This document shows, one piece after another, positions 9,136 to 21,663 of a stretch of 64,000 nucleotides of DNA. Under the pieces are notes generated by a model. It saw nothing but the letters and a program-made list of their open reading frames with translations, was not told where the DNA came from and did not search any database. The DNA lies in NCBI GenBank assembly GCA_027605045.1, contig JAQFWX010000006.1, positions 1,612,001-1,676,000 of the forward strand. The letters are read 5' to 3'. The first letter of the stretch is position 1. Each line of letters begins with the position of its first letter. This DNA comes from Phallus indusiatus (lineage: Eukaryota; Basidiomycota; Agaricomycetes; Phallales; Phallaceae). The translations under genes and the position numbers were made by a program.

Positions 9136-10060
9136 ACGTGTCTTTAGGATACAACGTGAATGTGGATGCATCGGATCCAAGCTAGTTTGACGATGGTTAC
9201 CGTCAGAGATCACACCGGAAACTCCCGGGAGGTGGCTAGAGCTACTCGTTTAGCTCCTCTCCTCCCATTATCATTCCGGTTAGACCTGTATCTTCTTTAT
9301 TTCTCTACAAAGTCCCCGGAACAAAAATACCCGCATCAACGACACGATCAGCAATCAAAATCGCTTTTACAAATCACTTTCGAAGACGGACACCTTGTTA
9401 TACCACAATGTACATACGTCTAATCAGCTGCTGGGTAGGTATGTACACTTTCTTAATGAAAGCGCCATTTTGGTTTTCATTATCTCATTCTCGACGTCAC
9501 TTACCAAGCTTTGGGACAGGTCCAGCGTGGGCGAACAAAGGCCAAAATGGGATTTTACGGGGCTACACCAGATAGGATGTCTCGTTTTTATTCTTAATTG
9601 GAAAACGCGGTGCGTATTTTTTAGTTACTGTCTCCAAGTGTTGACGGTATTTTTCATGTTCCTATTTCACCGTTACCGGCCATTTCTTGATCCGGCCTTC
9701 ACGACCAGCCTCCCACTCTCCAATAAACATCGATATCGTTCTACCCGCTGAGGCGATCCTGTCATATCTTGACAGAACTTCGGACGCTCTTGATGAATAT
9801 CATACTGTTAAGAATATCCGTATGCATACAACTTATCCGCTGTCATTGCATACAAATACTATCTTCTCCCTGCTGAGCACGAACATTATTTCCTCTTACG
9901 AGCCCCACGGCTTTCTTACTCGCAATCACATACTCTCAAGGGTATTGAAAACGACGAAATTACACTACTGGAGTAACACGATCGAGGCATCTTTGGCAGG
10001 ATATACAGTTTCAAATCTCTCGACCATTGTCGAACGTGCGAATGGTGCTGCGTTATCCCG
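9136..10060. other. Duplicated segment with degenerate coding traces
   Basis: This block aligns with about 16780-17490. Landmarks are the GGTTAGACCTGTAT block, then GGCGAACAAAGGCCAAAAT, then TTCCTCTTACGA with CGGCTTTCTTACTCGC. A 128-codon plus ORF (9687-10073) spans part of it (ILSYLDRTSDALDEY...). The corresponding region of the other copy is frame-disrupted, so I treat the ORF as a remnant of an unidentified gene co-duplicated with DUF6535. Confidence 0.45.
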
Positions 10061-10264
10061 TGTTTCTGAATGAGTGGATGGGAGTCAACAATATTGTGAA
10101 GATATATATACATATATTCCCAGTGATCCGAACCACAAAGTAGTATGACTGTATGTTTTCAACGAATAGCCCAAAGTTCCTCTAACAATACGCAGTACGC
10201 TTAACGCGACTTTCTCCATACATCAATACCTCTCTATACGCACACCCCAGTTCACGACTAGTAT
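10061..10264. repeat. Copy of the DUF6535 3'-flank repeat
   Basis: Matches 1-239, 5145-5290 and 17480-17720 (CCTCTAACAATACGCAGTA, GTATTATTTGGCGAG). It sits immediately downstream of the DUF6535-type gene that ends at 10265. Confidence 0.5.
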
Positions 10265-13200
10265 TTATGTATTATTTGGCGAGTGGCTTTGACCACACGT
10301 ATCCGAATGCTTTTTTCGTCCGATCAGCTGCAGAACGAAAGACTTGACGCTGTGTACATAATATCCTTTAGCATACAGTCTGATGATGATAAACCTTTGC
10401 GGGAAAAATACCTGATTCGGACCGGGCACCTGACCACCCTCTACATCAATATGATTGTTCTCCTGCATTTCACCTGAGGATGTAGATAGTTCTTGAGGCC
10501 GACCTATGGTTTGTCCAAACACGGGCAAAGACGCCTGCAACCGATGATCAAAGTCTTCCCTGTCTCTGTCTTCGGCAGGGCTGAAATAGAAGGATGGGTC
10601 CGTGGAGTTAGGTCGTTCTTGATTTTTCATGGAAGTAAACAGCTTATCCAGCTGTTCTCTGTCAAGTTTCGATTTCACAAGGAGGGAAAATTGTTCCGGA
10701 TCCTGTTTGAACTTCAAAATCAGTTCCCATAGTCGGAGGAGCATGGACGAGTTGTAGAAATGAGCGAACAGAGGCATCTTCACAGACTTGAGGAGATCCA
10801 TTAAGAGTGGGTATATGACTTTGCCCTCTATGCTCGGATCGTAACAATTCCCCAAGTTTCGAAGACATGTTGACAAGTTGGACGCGGCTTCGGGGTCATT
10901 CGAGATGATTGTGGATAAATGGTGGCGGTTCTGTGACAGGAGCAAGACTGTGAAAACGGGAGATGTGCGATATGATAAGTCTGGCTTGAGATCTCGTGAA
11001 CACCATTGATATATGAGAGACAACTCGTGATAATCCGTAAGAGGAAATAAGGTAGCCTCTTTGGCACTGATATTGTCCAGGCACCATGCTGCCCCAAGTC
11101 TGGCGCGATCCGTCATAGACTTGGACCAGAAAGATTCCGTTAAAAAAATCTCTTTGAAGAAAGTGAAGCGGTGCTCGAGTGTCTGAGGTACAGTGGAGGA
11201 ACGATAGTACGGCAAAAAACTGTCAAAAAGTTCTTCCAATGACTTCTGTCTCTCTTCTTTGTTGGTAATTAGCGGTTGGTCAGAGGTAAGCTGGCGGTAG
11301 ACGGTGATAAGGAGATGATAGCGTGTTGCATAGGATTTGGTTTCTGAGGAAAAGTCAGGTTTGCCAAGTTCGAAGAAATAAAAGAGGTATTCGAATTTCC
11401 ACCATCCCAACTCGTCACTACGTAAGGATACCCGCCCCGCGCTATCTACGAGTTCACGAGTGGGATCAACACTAAAATTAAAGAGATTTCGACTCGAATT
11501 TAGTGTATGCGCAGGCATTGTACGATCCTGACGATCCCATAGCACCCATATTATCTGTCTTAGGAGGCAACACCTCGTGGCTAGCGGGAGCTTGACAAAA
11601 TCATTGGGGGTGATTAAAGTGTTGAGGGATAGGTCATCGAATTTCGGCGAGAGATTGCGACGGAGTCTGAAGAGATTGAGAACTATCATCGGAAGGAGAT
11701 AGGTTTTACACTCTGTTTCCTCCAGCTCATGTTCGGCCAAATCATCGGGGATATAATCGAGTAGATGCCAATGATGAATGTCACTACTCAAGAGATCCAG
11801 ACAAAGTCCATAACACAAATCTTGGATATTTGTCTCGCTGATCTCAAAAGCACGAGAGAGTGTGACCACATTATCCTTTTCAAACTGTTCAGCGATAGTA
11901 AAGTGGGCAGCTACAGAGCGAGCAATAATCCGATGAACACTCTTATCAGCCGAGGCCGTGTAAAGCCATTTGACCGCCTGGGAATCGAGAAAAGTTGCAT
12001 TTTTGATGGCTTGTTTTATATTCTCTTCTCTCCACTTTGTGAATTCCGGGAAATCAGTAGAAAATATTGTAGGTAGATGTCTTCCAAGACCGCGGCGAAT
12101 GTCACCAGCCGACTTCGAGATGAACATGACAAGATGTTGGAGGACGCCCAGGGTGTAGTGAGTGAGATCCTGAATTGTACGTCGAGCTTGGAAATTCGCT
12201 TTTTTCCAAACCGCCCGAAAGCTTTTATCCAAGATCATGCCAGTCCAACGAAAAATTTCTCGCAGAACGAAAAAAAGGATTCCAGCGTAAACCGTCAACG
12301 AGGTGGTATATGGGCATTCTGGATACCAAATGGGTAACATCACGGAGACGAAGTATAATGTAAAAGTGATTCCTGTGATGGCGACAATCGTCCAGGCGAT
12401 ATGAGCGTCCAGTGGGAACAATAGTATCATAATCCCCGTGAGGAACAGACCGACAGCAATGTGAAGAAGGATAGGGAGGAGATCAACGATCGCTGCGACC
12501 TTCCACTGTTCGAAACCGTTGAGTCGCAATTGCCTGGCCCTCACTCTTTCATTTGGTGTTCCGGAAATCGAAGCCATGTAATAATACAACCATTGTTTAG
12601 AGAGAACTGCAAACAGCGCTGCAGAAAGCGTAATCGCCAGACTGGTGAACCATAGACCGTTCACCAAAGATGCGTTTGTTGACGGTGCGAACGGTGAAGT
12701 AGGGGTTATCGTTGAAGATGGTACACTGCTTATAGGTAGCCCACTGAACTGTGCCCTTAGTAGTTGGACCGTTTCGAATTGCAATGATGCGGTAATTTGT
12801 GTGTTATCTTGCTGAAGGCTTGTGGAAGCCTGTGAAATGAATGTCGTTAAAACGCCGGAAAAGAGACCAGCCTGACATAAAACATGAGCTTTCCATGTTA
12901 GAACTGCAAATAAACTTTTCCTTACAAAAACTAGTAGTACATCAACTGTGTCTTTCCACCCTTCTACTTTCTCGCGATCAAAGGCCTCAGCTTCGTCAAG
13001 GTAGGTCAACCAAATCCGAGCGTTTTCAGCTGTCTCTTCTCCAAGTCGATCTCGTGGATATTTTTGCTCGTAATCATACCGATTATTTGCTTATGGGGCG
13101 AGGTGTTAGGCACAGACGACATCGAGTTACTTCAAGAAAACACTCACAACCAACGTTTGGCGATAATCCTCTAGCCAACCCAAATAGCCTCCTGCGTTCT

Positions 13201-13675
13201 GGGAAATTTCGTTGAGTGTGCGCAGGATTAGGATTATTACTGGACATTCTTGGACCGGGATTGGATACAGCCTCTACAATTTGAATATGCACTGTCAACG
13301 CCGGAAATATTTTCATTCAAATCACAAAACAGAGAACTGACCAAAGATTTCGCGAAAAAGGTCTACCAATTCTTCCATATTCTCCTTGGATCGTCCGAGA
13401 TTCATTGATACCACATGAGCACCCTGACCATGAGAGCGTTCGCTTTTCTCTTCGTCCCATGAAGTTGATTTATCATTTGTCCGTGGTGTTTTGAAACTAT
13501 CGTCGCTTTGAATGGGTGCATTGGTTCCGTCAAGTTGATCGTCGGAAAAATTATCATCATGTGCATCCGACTTGATACTCCCAGAAATTTCGTTACTCGT
13601 CTCCATGTCATTTTGAGACTCGATATTGTCGATGGCTGGCACTTTTACGACATTCAGACTAGCATCTTGGGACAT
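10265..13675 (-). CDS. Large DUF6535-domain membrane protein, copy 1 (about 1076 aa)
   Basis: Proposed exons are 13675-13342, 13273-13148, 13089-12926 and 12871-10265. All junctions are GT-AG and the phases agree. Residues 1-150 are acidic and low-complexity. From about residue 176 the DUF6535 signature follows: WLTYLDEAEAFDRE, WKDTVDVLLVF joined to AGLFSGVLTTF, then four membrane segments (the GLWFTSLAITLSAALFAVL stretch with KQWLYYY, the PILLHIAVGLFLTGIMILLF stretch, and WTIVAITGITFTLYF). The long C-terminal half is soluble and unassigned. The 12872-12925 intron is 54 nt and stop-free, so retention would add 18 residues. A last intron may start at about 10426, making the final 55 residues doubtful. 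DUF6535 genes are expanded in Agaricomycetes; no role is known to me. The paralogue at 18470-21663 has the same exon plan. Confidence 0.8.
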
Positions 13676-14379
13676 ACTAGGAGAAAAAAAACGTCGCTGA
13701 CGATATGGTGAGGAGATGGAATACTGATAAGGCTGTCAAAAAATGACTCAAGTTGGTACCGTCTATTCAAAACCTATCATGCACGCTGTCAAATGCCTCA
13801 TGTTCAACATGTGCATGGCAAAAGATGTGTATTTCCGAAGTTCGAATGTCTGATCCGATTGGAGGAAGACATCTTCTATTCCCATAATCAAAGACACTGC
13901 GCAATTTGAGGGTGCAAGACAATTCTAGAAGAACAAAGCTGCGGCTATAACGGCATGAAAAAATCTGTTGCCTTGAACATTAATATGAACGACCTCGTAC
14001 ATGAATTGTGCGTTCGTGATTCATGAATTTTGCTCTTTCATCCTTACCTTGGCCTGGTGCTATCTATAATCTCTGGTCTGAAGGAGACGGATTAGCGCTT
14101 AGCGCTAATCGGTTCGTAGTTGTTAGAAAAGGTTCTTCGGTCCGATCCCATCATCGAGCATTAATTTTTAATAAACCTCATATTTCAGCAAACATTAGCT
14201 ATGTTTTGCGCCAATGGTTTTTTGAGCCGGCGATTTGTGCTGTCTGGTACGATTTCTTCATAAAGACATTTGATTATAATAATACTACAAGTAATATTTT
14301 ATTTTCTTCTAATCTGTACATTACAAATAAGTAAATAACATAAACGATCCATTCAACTTAGCTGTTATTGCGCTGACAT
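13676..14379. other. Upstream flank of DUF6535 copy 1 and Clp1-like 3' flank
   Basis: 13760-13970 is duplicated at 21760-21960 (CACGCTGTCAAATGCCTCATGTTC, AAAGATGTGTATTT, ACAATTCTAGAAGAACAAA) and may hold the shared promoter. 14220-14390 matches the 3' flank of the other Clp1-like loci. At 14086-14110 a short palindrome GATTAGCGC-TTA-GCGCTAATC is present. No gene is supported; the 103-codon ORF at 14023-14334 looks accidental. Confidence 0.4.
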
Positions 14380-15600
14380 GCTAATTCCCAAATTAAACCA
14401 GCCATCAAAACCGCCCATACAACCTGAACGACCCTCCACAAAAGCTAATCCGATGCACCAAGAACGACCATGTTAGCCCATAAGCCGTGTATGCGTGCTG
14501 CATGTGCTAATAATAGAGCTTGTGTCGTGTACGTTTGTGCCAGTGCTCAAGCGAGCTGTATGGGCGACCGGAGTGACAGAGGTTGGGATTCGGAAGTGGG
14601 TGTTGAGTTTGAGGGCATTAGGGAGGATGATTGAGTAGATGGGAGGAGGGCCGTAAAGAGGTTTCAGCATGGCTTGATGTGGGAGTAGGCGAAAGGAACG
14701 TATTTGGCGATGGGAAAGAAAGAGGCCCGATTGGGAGCTTCCGCGACGACGACGACGCCGTGGACTCGAGCGAATGTTCTGGCGCTGGTTAAGTGGGAAG
14801 ATTTGCACAGTACGCTGCGAGGACTATGCCATATGCGGGATAATGGGATGATCGATGAAGTGTCGCTTTCTTATGTTTTGTGGGCACAATGTCTCGACCT
14901 TTGGGTGCGCGAGAGTATACAGTAAAAATGTGAAATGGTGATAGGAATGCAGAGGAATGGATGAGAGAAGTTAAATTCGCGGGATAGGCAGTTTGTGGAT
15001 GGCTGAGCTGTTGATAAACATGTCGCTTGGAGCATTCTAGAAACTGAGGTCAGTGTCGCTGACGGTGGTATACCGAGAGGTTGAACGTTACCCTTTACCC
15101 ATCGTTCTGGGTTTTTCGAGAGCATTCTCCATACCCGAGGAGCATTTTCCGGCTTCAGGTCGCGCACTTTCAATACAGCTACGTCAATCATGGTCATAGA
15201 AGCCAGTTTTCTTAGTTGAAGAGGTAGTCGAATAACACGTTTAGATGAAGAAGCGGAAGCGGCGATGACTACAATTGAAGGGGAGACCACATCCATCGTC
15301 CCAAAGTCGTGCGCCTCTGGCAATTCGCCTGCTTCTTTGGCATGTATTCGAACAAGCAAGATGGGCGATGGAGTAAACGATATTGGAAAAGAAATGTGTG
15401 ATCCTGAGCGTGGCTTGCGTGTTACGGGTGCCAGAGATGCGGGAGCAGGAGATCCTGAATAGCTACCGGACTTGGATTTGGAGTGTTTCTGAGCCTTGGA
15501 TCGCTCGGACAAGGCATTCTCTTCGCTGTAAGGACCATATAGCCCTCGTCTCTGGGAAGCTCGTAATCGCGATGATCTTCCAAGCTGAGTACCGTTGTTA
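14380..15600 (-). pseudogene. Clp1-like pseudogene (both exons, frameshifted)
   Basis: The minus strand keeps the layout of the intact gene at 57365-58536. Exon 1 has SKAQKHSKSKSG and AHDFGTMDV. A presumed intron follows (GTAACG near 15085 to TTTCTAG near 15035). Exon 2 begins MLQATCLSTAQPSTNCLSRE. Shortly after that the frame breaks (SRTQRSRHCAHKT in the wrong frame). The remainder down to 14473 is recognisable only in DNA and in short peptides such as RMLQ and SPRRRRRRGSS. Insertions after the exon 1 block (KPENAPRVWRML) are not in the intact copy. Confidence 0.65.
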
Positions 15601-16780
15601 CCACATTAGTTGAACAAACACATCTAGGGGAAATAACTCACGCGACAAAAAAAATTAGTACATAGATTATCCCGCCTCCACTATTTTGGCTCTTGTCCCC
15701 CAAAGTTTATTGACAAGTTTCTTCCCTCAATACCACTTCAAACTGGATTCAGACGCGTTGTCGGTACTAGTCCATTTTTCCTCAAGTATCATCAGATAGA
15801 TGGCGCCGTTAACTTGAACTGCATACTCACGAGATACAGGTTTGGGATACTTGATCACAGTGAGAACGAGGAAAAACAAAGGAAAACGTTGAAAAGGTAA
15901 TGCGCCAACCTTGGAGCTTGGCGCCCCCAGCGGAGTTTGAACAGCTACAGTTCTTGTCAGACACCAGCGCTGGTCTGCGTTGGCACTCGGAAAAGAGAAT
16001 GCCTTGCCCATCGATGATCGCCATAACTTGTGAAGCAAGTTATGGCGACCATCGACGTAATTCGCGCCTTAGATTCGTTCTTATTTGCGCGGATGATAGT
16101 TGGGCTCAAAACTTGAACGGCTTAGGGTAAGTTCTCCAGTTACTAGTTACCAGGAAACGCTACGAAATTGATCATCTGATTTATATCCAAGCCTAAATAA
16201 TGCGCGCAGTATTCATTCTCAAGGCTTCACAGCGCAGCGGTCCAGTTACCACTTTTTTTTTCACCGGTCGACGGTCAGAGCAGAATAATGATAACTCTTT
16301 ACAAGAAAATCTTCGGCCGTTTATCCTGGCTAAACAATCGTTATGAGAATCGCTTTGGCTTTGAGATTTCCGAAATGTTGTTCTCGCGTTTAGTACAGGT
16401 GATCGGCGACCGAAACGAACCCATCTATGTATACGTAGGAACATAGCAACAATATGTAAATCTTCCCCTCAGCACTCATTTACCCTCTGCTAGATGTATA
16501 CAAATCTTCTCTCCAAGATGCGTATTAACGGAGCGTTCCAAACTTAAGACAGCCACAAGGTTGGGTCTCCTCGCACCTCAGACTATCTATCCATTGAATA
16601 TACGACGAAGCTCACCTTCATAATGTATATTTGGACGGACAGTAGAAAATTCAATACGTAGAACCTCGGGTAAAGTACGGCTTTGAACTGAATCTGAGAT
16701 GCTTTTGAGATACAACATGGATATTAATGTATTGAATCTCTGACGAGCGTATAAGGTCACATCGAATATATCCGTCGGCT
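15601..16780. other. Gap without a supported gene
   Basis: No convincing ORF or splice pattern. The notable feature is the hairpin at 16018-16048. Between 16440 and 16780 are short flank-like sequences before the duplicated block begins. Confidence 0.4.
16018..16048. repeat. 13-bp perfect hairpin
   Basis: TCGCCATAACTTG (16018-16030) pairs exactly with CAAGTTATGGCGA (16036-16048) around TGAAG. Flanking CCATCGA and CATCGACG extend it imperfectly. No element ends or target duplications were found around it. Confidence 0.7.
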
Positions 16781-17890
16781 ATTCCATCGGTTTCTCTCCC
16801 GCTACCATTCAAGTTAGACCTGTATAACCTCTCCAAGTTCCAATAACAAAAATGCCTACATCCGCACCGACAACAAGATCAGCGATAAAAACGGTTTCCA
16901 AGTTCAATGCGAACCACTTTCGACAAAAAACGCGTTGTTACTACTAGTAATCAGCCGCAAGGTAGGTATGTATGCGTATTTAATGAAAGCAGCACTTTAC
17001 TTTTTATTATCTCGCTATCGAAGTCACTTGTTGAGGTCTTTGAGGATGAGTTCGGGGCGGGCGAACAAAGGCCAAAATAGGATCCACGGGGTCACACCAG
17101 ATAGGATATCTCGTTTTTATTTTGGAAACATGGTACGTATTTTTTAGTTACTGTCTCCAAGTATTGGCGGTATTTCTCACGTTTTCCACTGTTCTGGATC
17201 AGTTTTTTAAGATCTAGCCTTCACGATCAGCCTCGCATCCTCAATAAACGTCGTTCAATCCGTTGAGGCAATCTTGCTAAACTTCAGACGCTCTTGGTTT
17301 TCAAGATCTACTTGTAAGTATGTTCGCATTTATTTCCTCTTACGAACCTTGCGGCTTTCTTACTCGCATCTCCCAAAACATGGTACCACCGATATTTTAA
17401 ACGACGAAATTACACCATTGAAATGAGACGATTGAGAGATCCTTGCTGGATATACAGTTTTAGGTCTCCGTCGTCGGACGTGCGAATGGAAGTGTTATAA
17501 CCCAAACATAATATGGGAGTATATTTATAACCATAATTAAAACATAACTTGATTTTACTTAGCGATCCAGGTCCCCCAAAATACTACGTGTATGCTCTGA
17601 AAGAATAATTACCTTCCTCCAGCAATACACAGTATGCTTGCCGCGACTTTTTCTATACCTCTCTATACGCGTACCTCAGTTCACGACGAATACGTATCTA
17701 TTATTTGGCGATTGGCCTTGACCACACGTATCCGAACGCATTTTTCGTTCAATTAGTTACGGAGGGAAAGACTTGTCGCTGTGAACATATTATCTCTTAG
17801 CATACAATCCGATAATGAGAAACCTTTGGGAGAAATACCTGATTTGTTTCGGGCACCTGGGCACGCTCTTCATTGTCATGATCATCCAAG
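16781..17890. repeat. Duplicated segment (second copy of 9270-10480)
   Basis: This block parallels 9270-10480: TAGACCTGTAT, GGGCGAACAAAGGCCAAAAT, CGGCTTTCTTACTCGCA, then the 3'-flank repeat, then the tail of a DUF6535-type gene (CATACAATCCGATAATGAGAA at about 17807). The coding traces are more decayed than in the first copy. The block is the downstream part of the unit containing DUF6535 copy 2. Confidence 0.55.
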
Positions 17891-17895
17891 ATTGC

Positions 17896-18491
17896 TGAGG
17901 GGAAGGGGAAGGAGCTAAACAGGTAAAAGGGAAGATGATCTGTAGTGGAAATAGATAGGTAGATAGAATGTAGGTAGGAAATAAAGTTCGCTTTTCTCAG
18001 AACTCAGCTGAGGGGACAGACAAGAGAGGCAAAACTAAATTGTTTTGTAAGAGAAAAATAGAGAGTTCAAATACAAAACTGGGATCCAGAAGTCCGGTGT
18101 ACTCAAAGTCCAGCTTATTGTCCCAAAAATACCTCGCACCTTGTCCAAAGTTGTCCAAGTTCTGGGACAATGAGTAACATGTCTCAGTCCGGCCCTCCCA
18201 AACCTGGGCTGTCCATGCATGAGGTCTTTTCGGTCCAAAAATACCTTCCTTGAGCATATCACGCGTCCTCCTTGTCCTACATCCTAGAAACAAAAGAAAA
18301 ATAACAGAAAGGAACAAGAGTCTAGAGAAAGCCGCATATATGCAGTAAATACTTAAAATATCGCAAATGGAACTTGTCTAGTAAGAAAGACCATGTTGTA
18401 GCTACTTATCTGAATGAGACTAACTAAGAGAAACTTGTGGAAAAATCGAAGAAAGTGGAAATATTCTCATTACACTCTGTGGGAACCCCAC
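17896..18491. mobile_element. LTR-like insertion (596 bp) with ATTGC duplication
   Basis: Aligning the two DUF6535 units shows extra sequence here only. It starts TGAGGGGAAGG and ends ACCCCAC, and ATTGC occurs on both sides (17891-17895 and 18492-18496). Size, a TG start, an end at or next to CA and a 4-5 bp duplication fit a solo LTR. No coding capacity or internal domain is visible, and no second copy occurs in the window, so the family is open. It cuts off the 3' end of DUF6535 copy 2. Confidence 0.6.
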
Positions 18492-21400
18492 ATTGCACCT
18501 GAGGGTGTAGGTAATTCCTGGGGCCGACCTATGATTTGTCCAAACACGCGCAACGACGCCTGCAACCGACGATCAAAGTCTGCTTTCAGGACCTCGGGAG
18601 ATCCCCAAAAGTTAGGCACGAATGTGAAGTCGTCGAGTCGTTCAGGATCTTTCATGGCAGTAAACAGTGTCTCCAACTCTTCCCTGTCAAGTTTCGATCT
18701 TACAAGGAGGAAAAATTGTGTCGGATCCTGTTCGATCCTCAAAATCAGTTCCCATAGATGGACGAGCACGGACGAGTTGTAAAGAACAGTGAGCAGGGAG
18801 ATTTCCACAGACTCGAGGAGGTCCATTAAGAGTGGATATGTAACTTCTTTCACATAAACGTTGTAGCCTTTCCCCAAATTTCGAAAACATGTTGAGAGGC
18901 TGAACGTGGCTTTGGGGTCTTCCGAGATGATTGTGGATAAATGGCCGCGGTTCTGTGACAACAGCAAGACTGTGAGAAAGGAAAATGTACATTCTGATAA
19001 TTTTTCATCGAGATCTCGTGAACACCATTGATATATAAGAGAGAGGTCGTGATAATCCGTAGAAGAATGGAAAGAAGCGTAACTTGCACTGATAGGGTGC
19101 ATTGCCTGTGCTGCCATAAGTCTGGCTTCATTTGTCATAGACCCGGACCAGAATGAGTCCACACAGAGAAAGTCTTTGAAGAAAGTGAAGGAGTCTTCGG
19201 GTCTCCGATCATGATTATAGTGCGATTGAAATTGCTCAAACAGATTATACAAGGACATCTGTCTCTCTTCTTTGTTGGTAATCAACGGATGATCGGAGGT
19301 AAGCTGGCGATAAACGGTGATAAGGAGGCAATAGCCTGTTGCATAGGATTTGGTTTCTGAGGAAAAGTCAGGGTTGCCAAGTCCAAAGTAATCAAAAAGG
19401 TATTCAAATTTCCACCATCCCAACTTGTTATCCTCAAACCATACTAACCCCGCACCATCTACGAGTTCACGAGTGGGATCAACACTACAATAGAAGATAT
19501 TCGTCCCTCGAGGCTTGAGTATATGCGCAACCATTATAGTATTGCTATAACGATTCCTTGACATCTTTCTCCAGATGTAATACCACATAGCTAGTGGGAG
19601 TACAGAACTTCTGGTTAAGCGGTCGAGGGATAGTTTATTGAATCCCAACAAGACAGGGTAACCGGATATTATGAAGTTAAGCTCAGATTCTTCCTGAAAG
19701 CGACGATAGCCTTTATACTCTCCTTCCTCTAGTTCATTTTCGGCCACATAATTGGAGATCGATGTGAGTTGACACCAGTGATTAATGTAACCACTCCAGA
19801 GATCTAGACAAAGTCCATAACGCAAATCCTGGACATTTGTTTCGTTGATCTCAAGAGTATCGGAGAGTAACCTCAGGTCTTCAACGCAGAAACATTCGGC
19901 GAGATTTGGGTGAACAGCTGCTGAGCGAGCAATAATCCGATGAACACTTCTATCAGATGAGGCTGTATAAAGCCAATTGACCGCCTCGAAGTCGAGAAAA
20001 GTCGCGTTTGAGACAGCTCGCCTGATATTCTCTTCTCTCCATTTTGTGAATTTCGGGAGGTCAAAAGAGGATATTCTGGGTTGATGCATTCCAAGGCGGC
20101 GGCACACTCCACTGATCAACTTTGAGATGAACATGAAAAGACGTCGGAAGAGGTCCAGGGTGTAGTGAACGAGATGGTGAATCATACGCCGAGATGATGG
20201 ATTCGCCTTTTCCCAAATAGTCCAAAATCTTTTATTCGAGATCATGCTAACCCAACGAAATATTTTTCGCAGGACGAAAAAGAGGATTCCGGCATAAATC
20301 GTCAACGAGGTGGTATATGGGCATTCTGGGTATCGAATGGGCAATATCACAGAAATGAAATATAAAGTAAAAGTGACGCTCGTGATCGCGACAATAGTCC
20401 AGGCGATGTGAGCGTCCAGTGGAAACAATAGTATCATAATCCCGGTGAGGAACAGGCCGACAGCGATGTGAAGGAGAATGGGGAGAAGGTCAACGATCGC
20501 TGCGACCTTCCACTGTTCGAAACCGTTGAACCGCAATTGCCTGGCCCGCACTTTTTCGTTTGGCGTTCCAGAAATTGAGGCCATGTAATAATACAACCAT
20601 TGCTTAGCGAGAACTGCAAACAGTGCTGCAGATAACGTGATCGCCAGACTGGTGAACCACAAACCGTTCACTAAAGATGCGTTTGTGGAAGGTGTGAATG
20701 GCGACGTAGGGGTTATCATTGACTTATTTACGCTGCCTATCGGCATCCCACTGAATTGTGCTCGTAGTATTTGGACTGTTTCGAATAGTAACGACGCGGT
20801 AACTTGTGTATTATCTTGCTGAAGGCTTGTGGAAGCCTGTGAGATGAATGTTGTTATAACGCTGGAAAAGAGACCAGCCTCACATAGAACATGAGCTTTG
20901 AATAAAATTGTGAATAAACGTTTCCTTACGAAAACCAGTAGTACATCCACTGTGTCTTTCCACCCTTCTACTCTCTCACGATCAAATGCCTCGGCTTCGT
21001 CAAGGTAAGTCAACCAAATGCGAGCGTTTGCCGCTGTCTCTTCTCCAAGTCGATCTCGTGGATATTTTTGCTCGTAATCGTATCGATTATTTGCTTATGT
21101 GGGGAGATTTTGAAAGTTCACAGATGATATTGAGCTACTTAAAGAAAGAAACACTCACAACCACTCTCTGGCGATAATCCTTTTCTCAACCCGAAGAGCC
21201 TCTTGCGTCCCGGCGTGTTTCGTTGAGTGTAAGGGGGATTAGAATTGTTATTGGACATTTCTGGATCCGGATTGGATGCAGCCTCTACAAAACGTAGTAT
21301 CAGCACCGGAGATATTTTCATCTGAATCACAAAAAGGGGAAACTGACCAAGAAAATCTCGGAAGAGATCTACTAATTTCTCTATCTTCTCGTCTGACTGT

Positions 21401-21663
21401 TCGCCTTTCTCTTTGTGTAAGGAAGCTGGCTCATTATGTGTCGGTGCTGTCCTATCATTGTCGAAAATGAACCCGTTGACTATTTCAGATTGGTCATGGT
21501 CGCCCAAAGAACCATTATCATCATGTTCATCCGGGTCGTACTGCAAGAGCCCACCCGATTCGATACTTTCAGCCATTTCGCCGCCTTGCCCCAAGTCGTG
21601 AGAAATTTCGATATTGTCAATGGCAGGCTCGTTCAGGTTGTGAGAACTAGCGGTTTGAGACAT
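18470..21663 (-). CDS. Large DUF6535-domain membrane protein, copy 2 (about 1004 aa, 3' end truncated)
   Basis: Proposed exons are 21663-21348, 21284-21159, 21093-20930 and 20878-18470, matching copy 1 in junction positions and phases. The membrane domain is highly conserved with copy 1 (WLTYLDEAEAFDRERVEGWKD; AGLFSSVITTF; KQWLYYYMASISGTPNEKV; PYTTSLTIYAG). The C-terminal half has diverged more and carries small indels. Both the first intron (63 nt) and the third (51 nt) are stop-free and of length divisible by three, so retention would not break the frame. The stop at 18470 is created inside the LTR-like insertion at 17896-18491; the original tail lies beyond it near 17820-17890. The protein may still function, since only the C-terminal tail is lost. 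Confidence 0.75.

Noticed and set aside
9687..10073. 128-codon ORF as a gene
   Set aside because: The duplicate at 17180-17490 is frame-broken and no family was recognised, so it was kept only as a degenerate trace.
15727..16130. Overlapping ORFs around 15.7-16.1 kb
   Set aside because: Opposed short ORFs with no motif; partly produced by the hairpin at 16018-16048.
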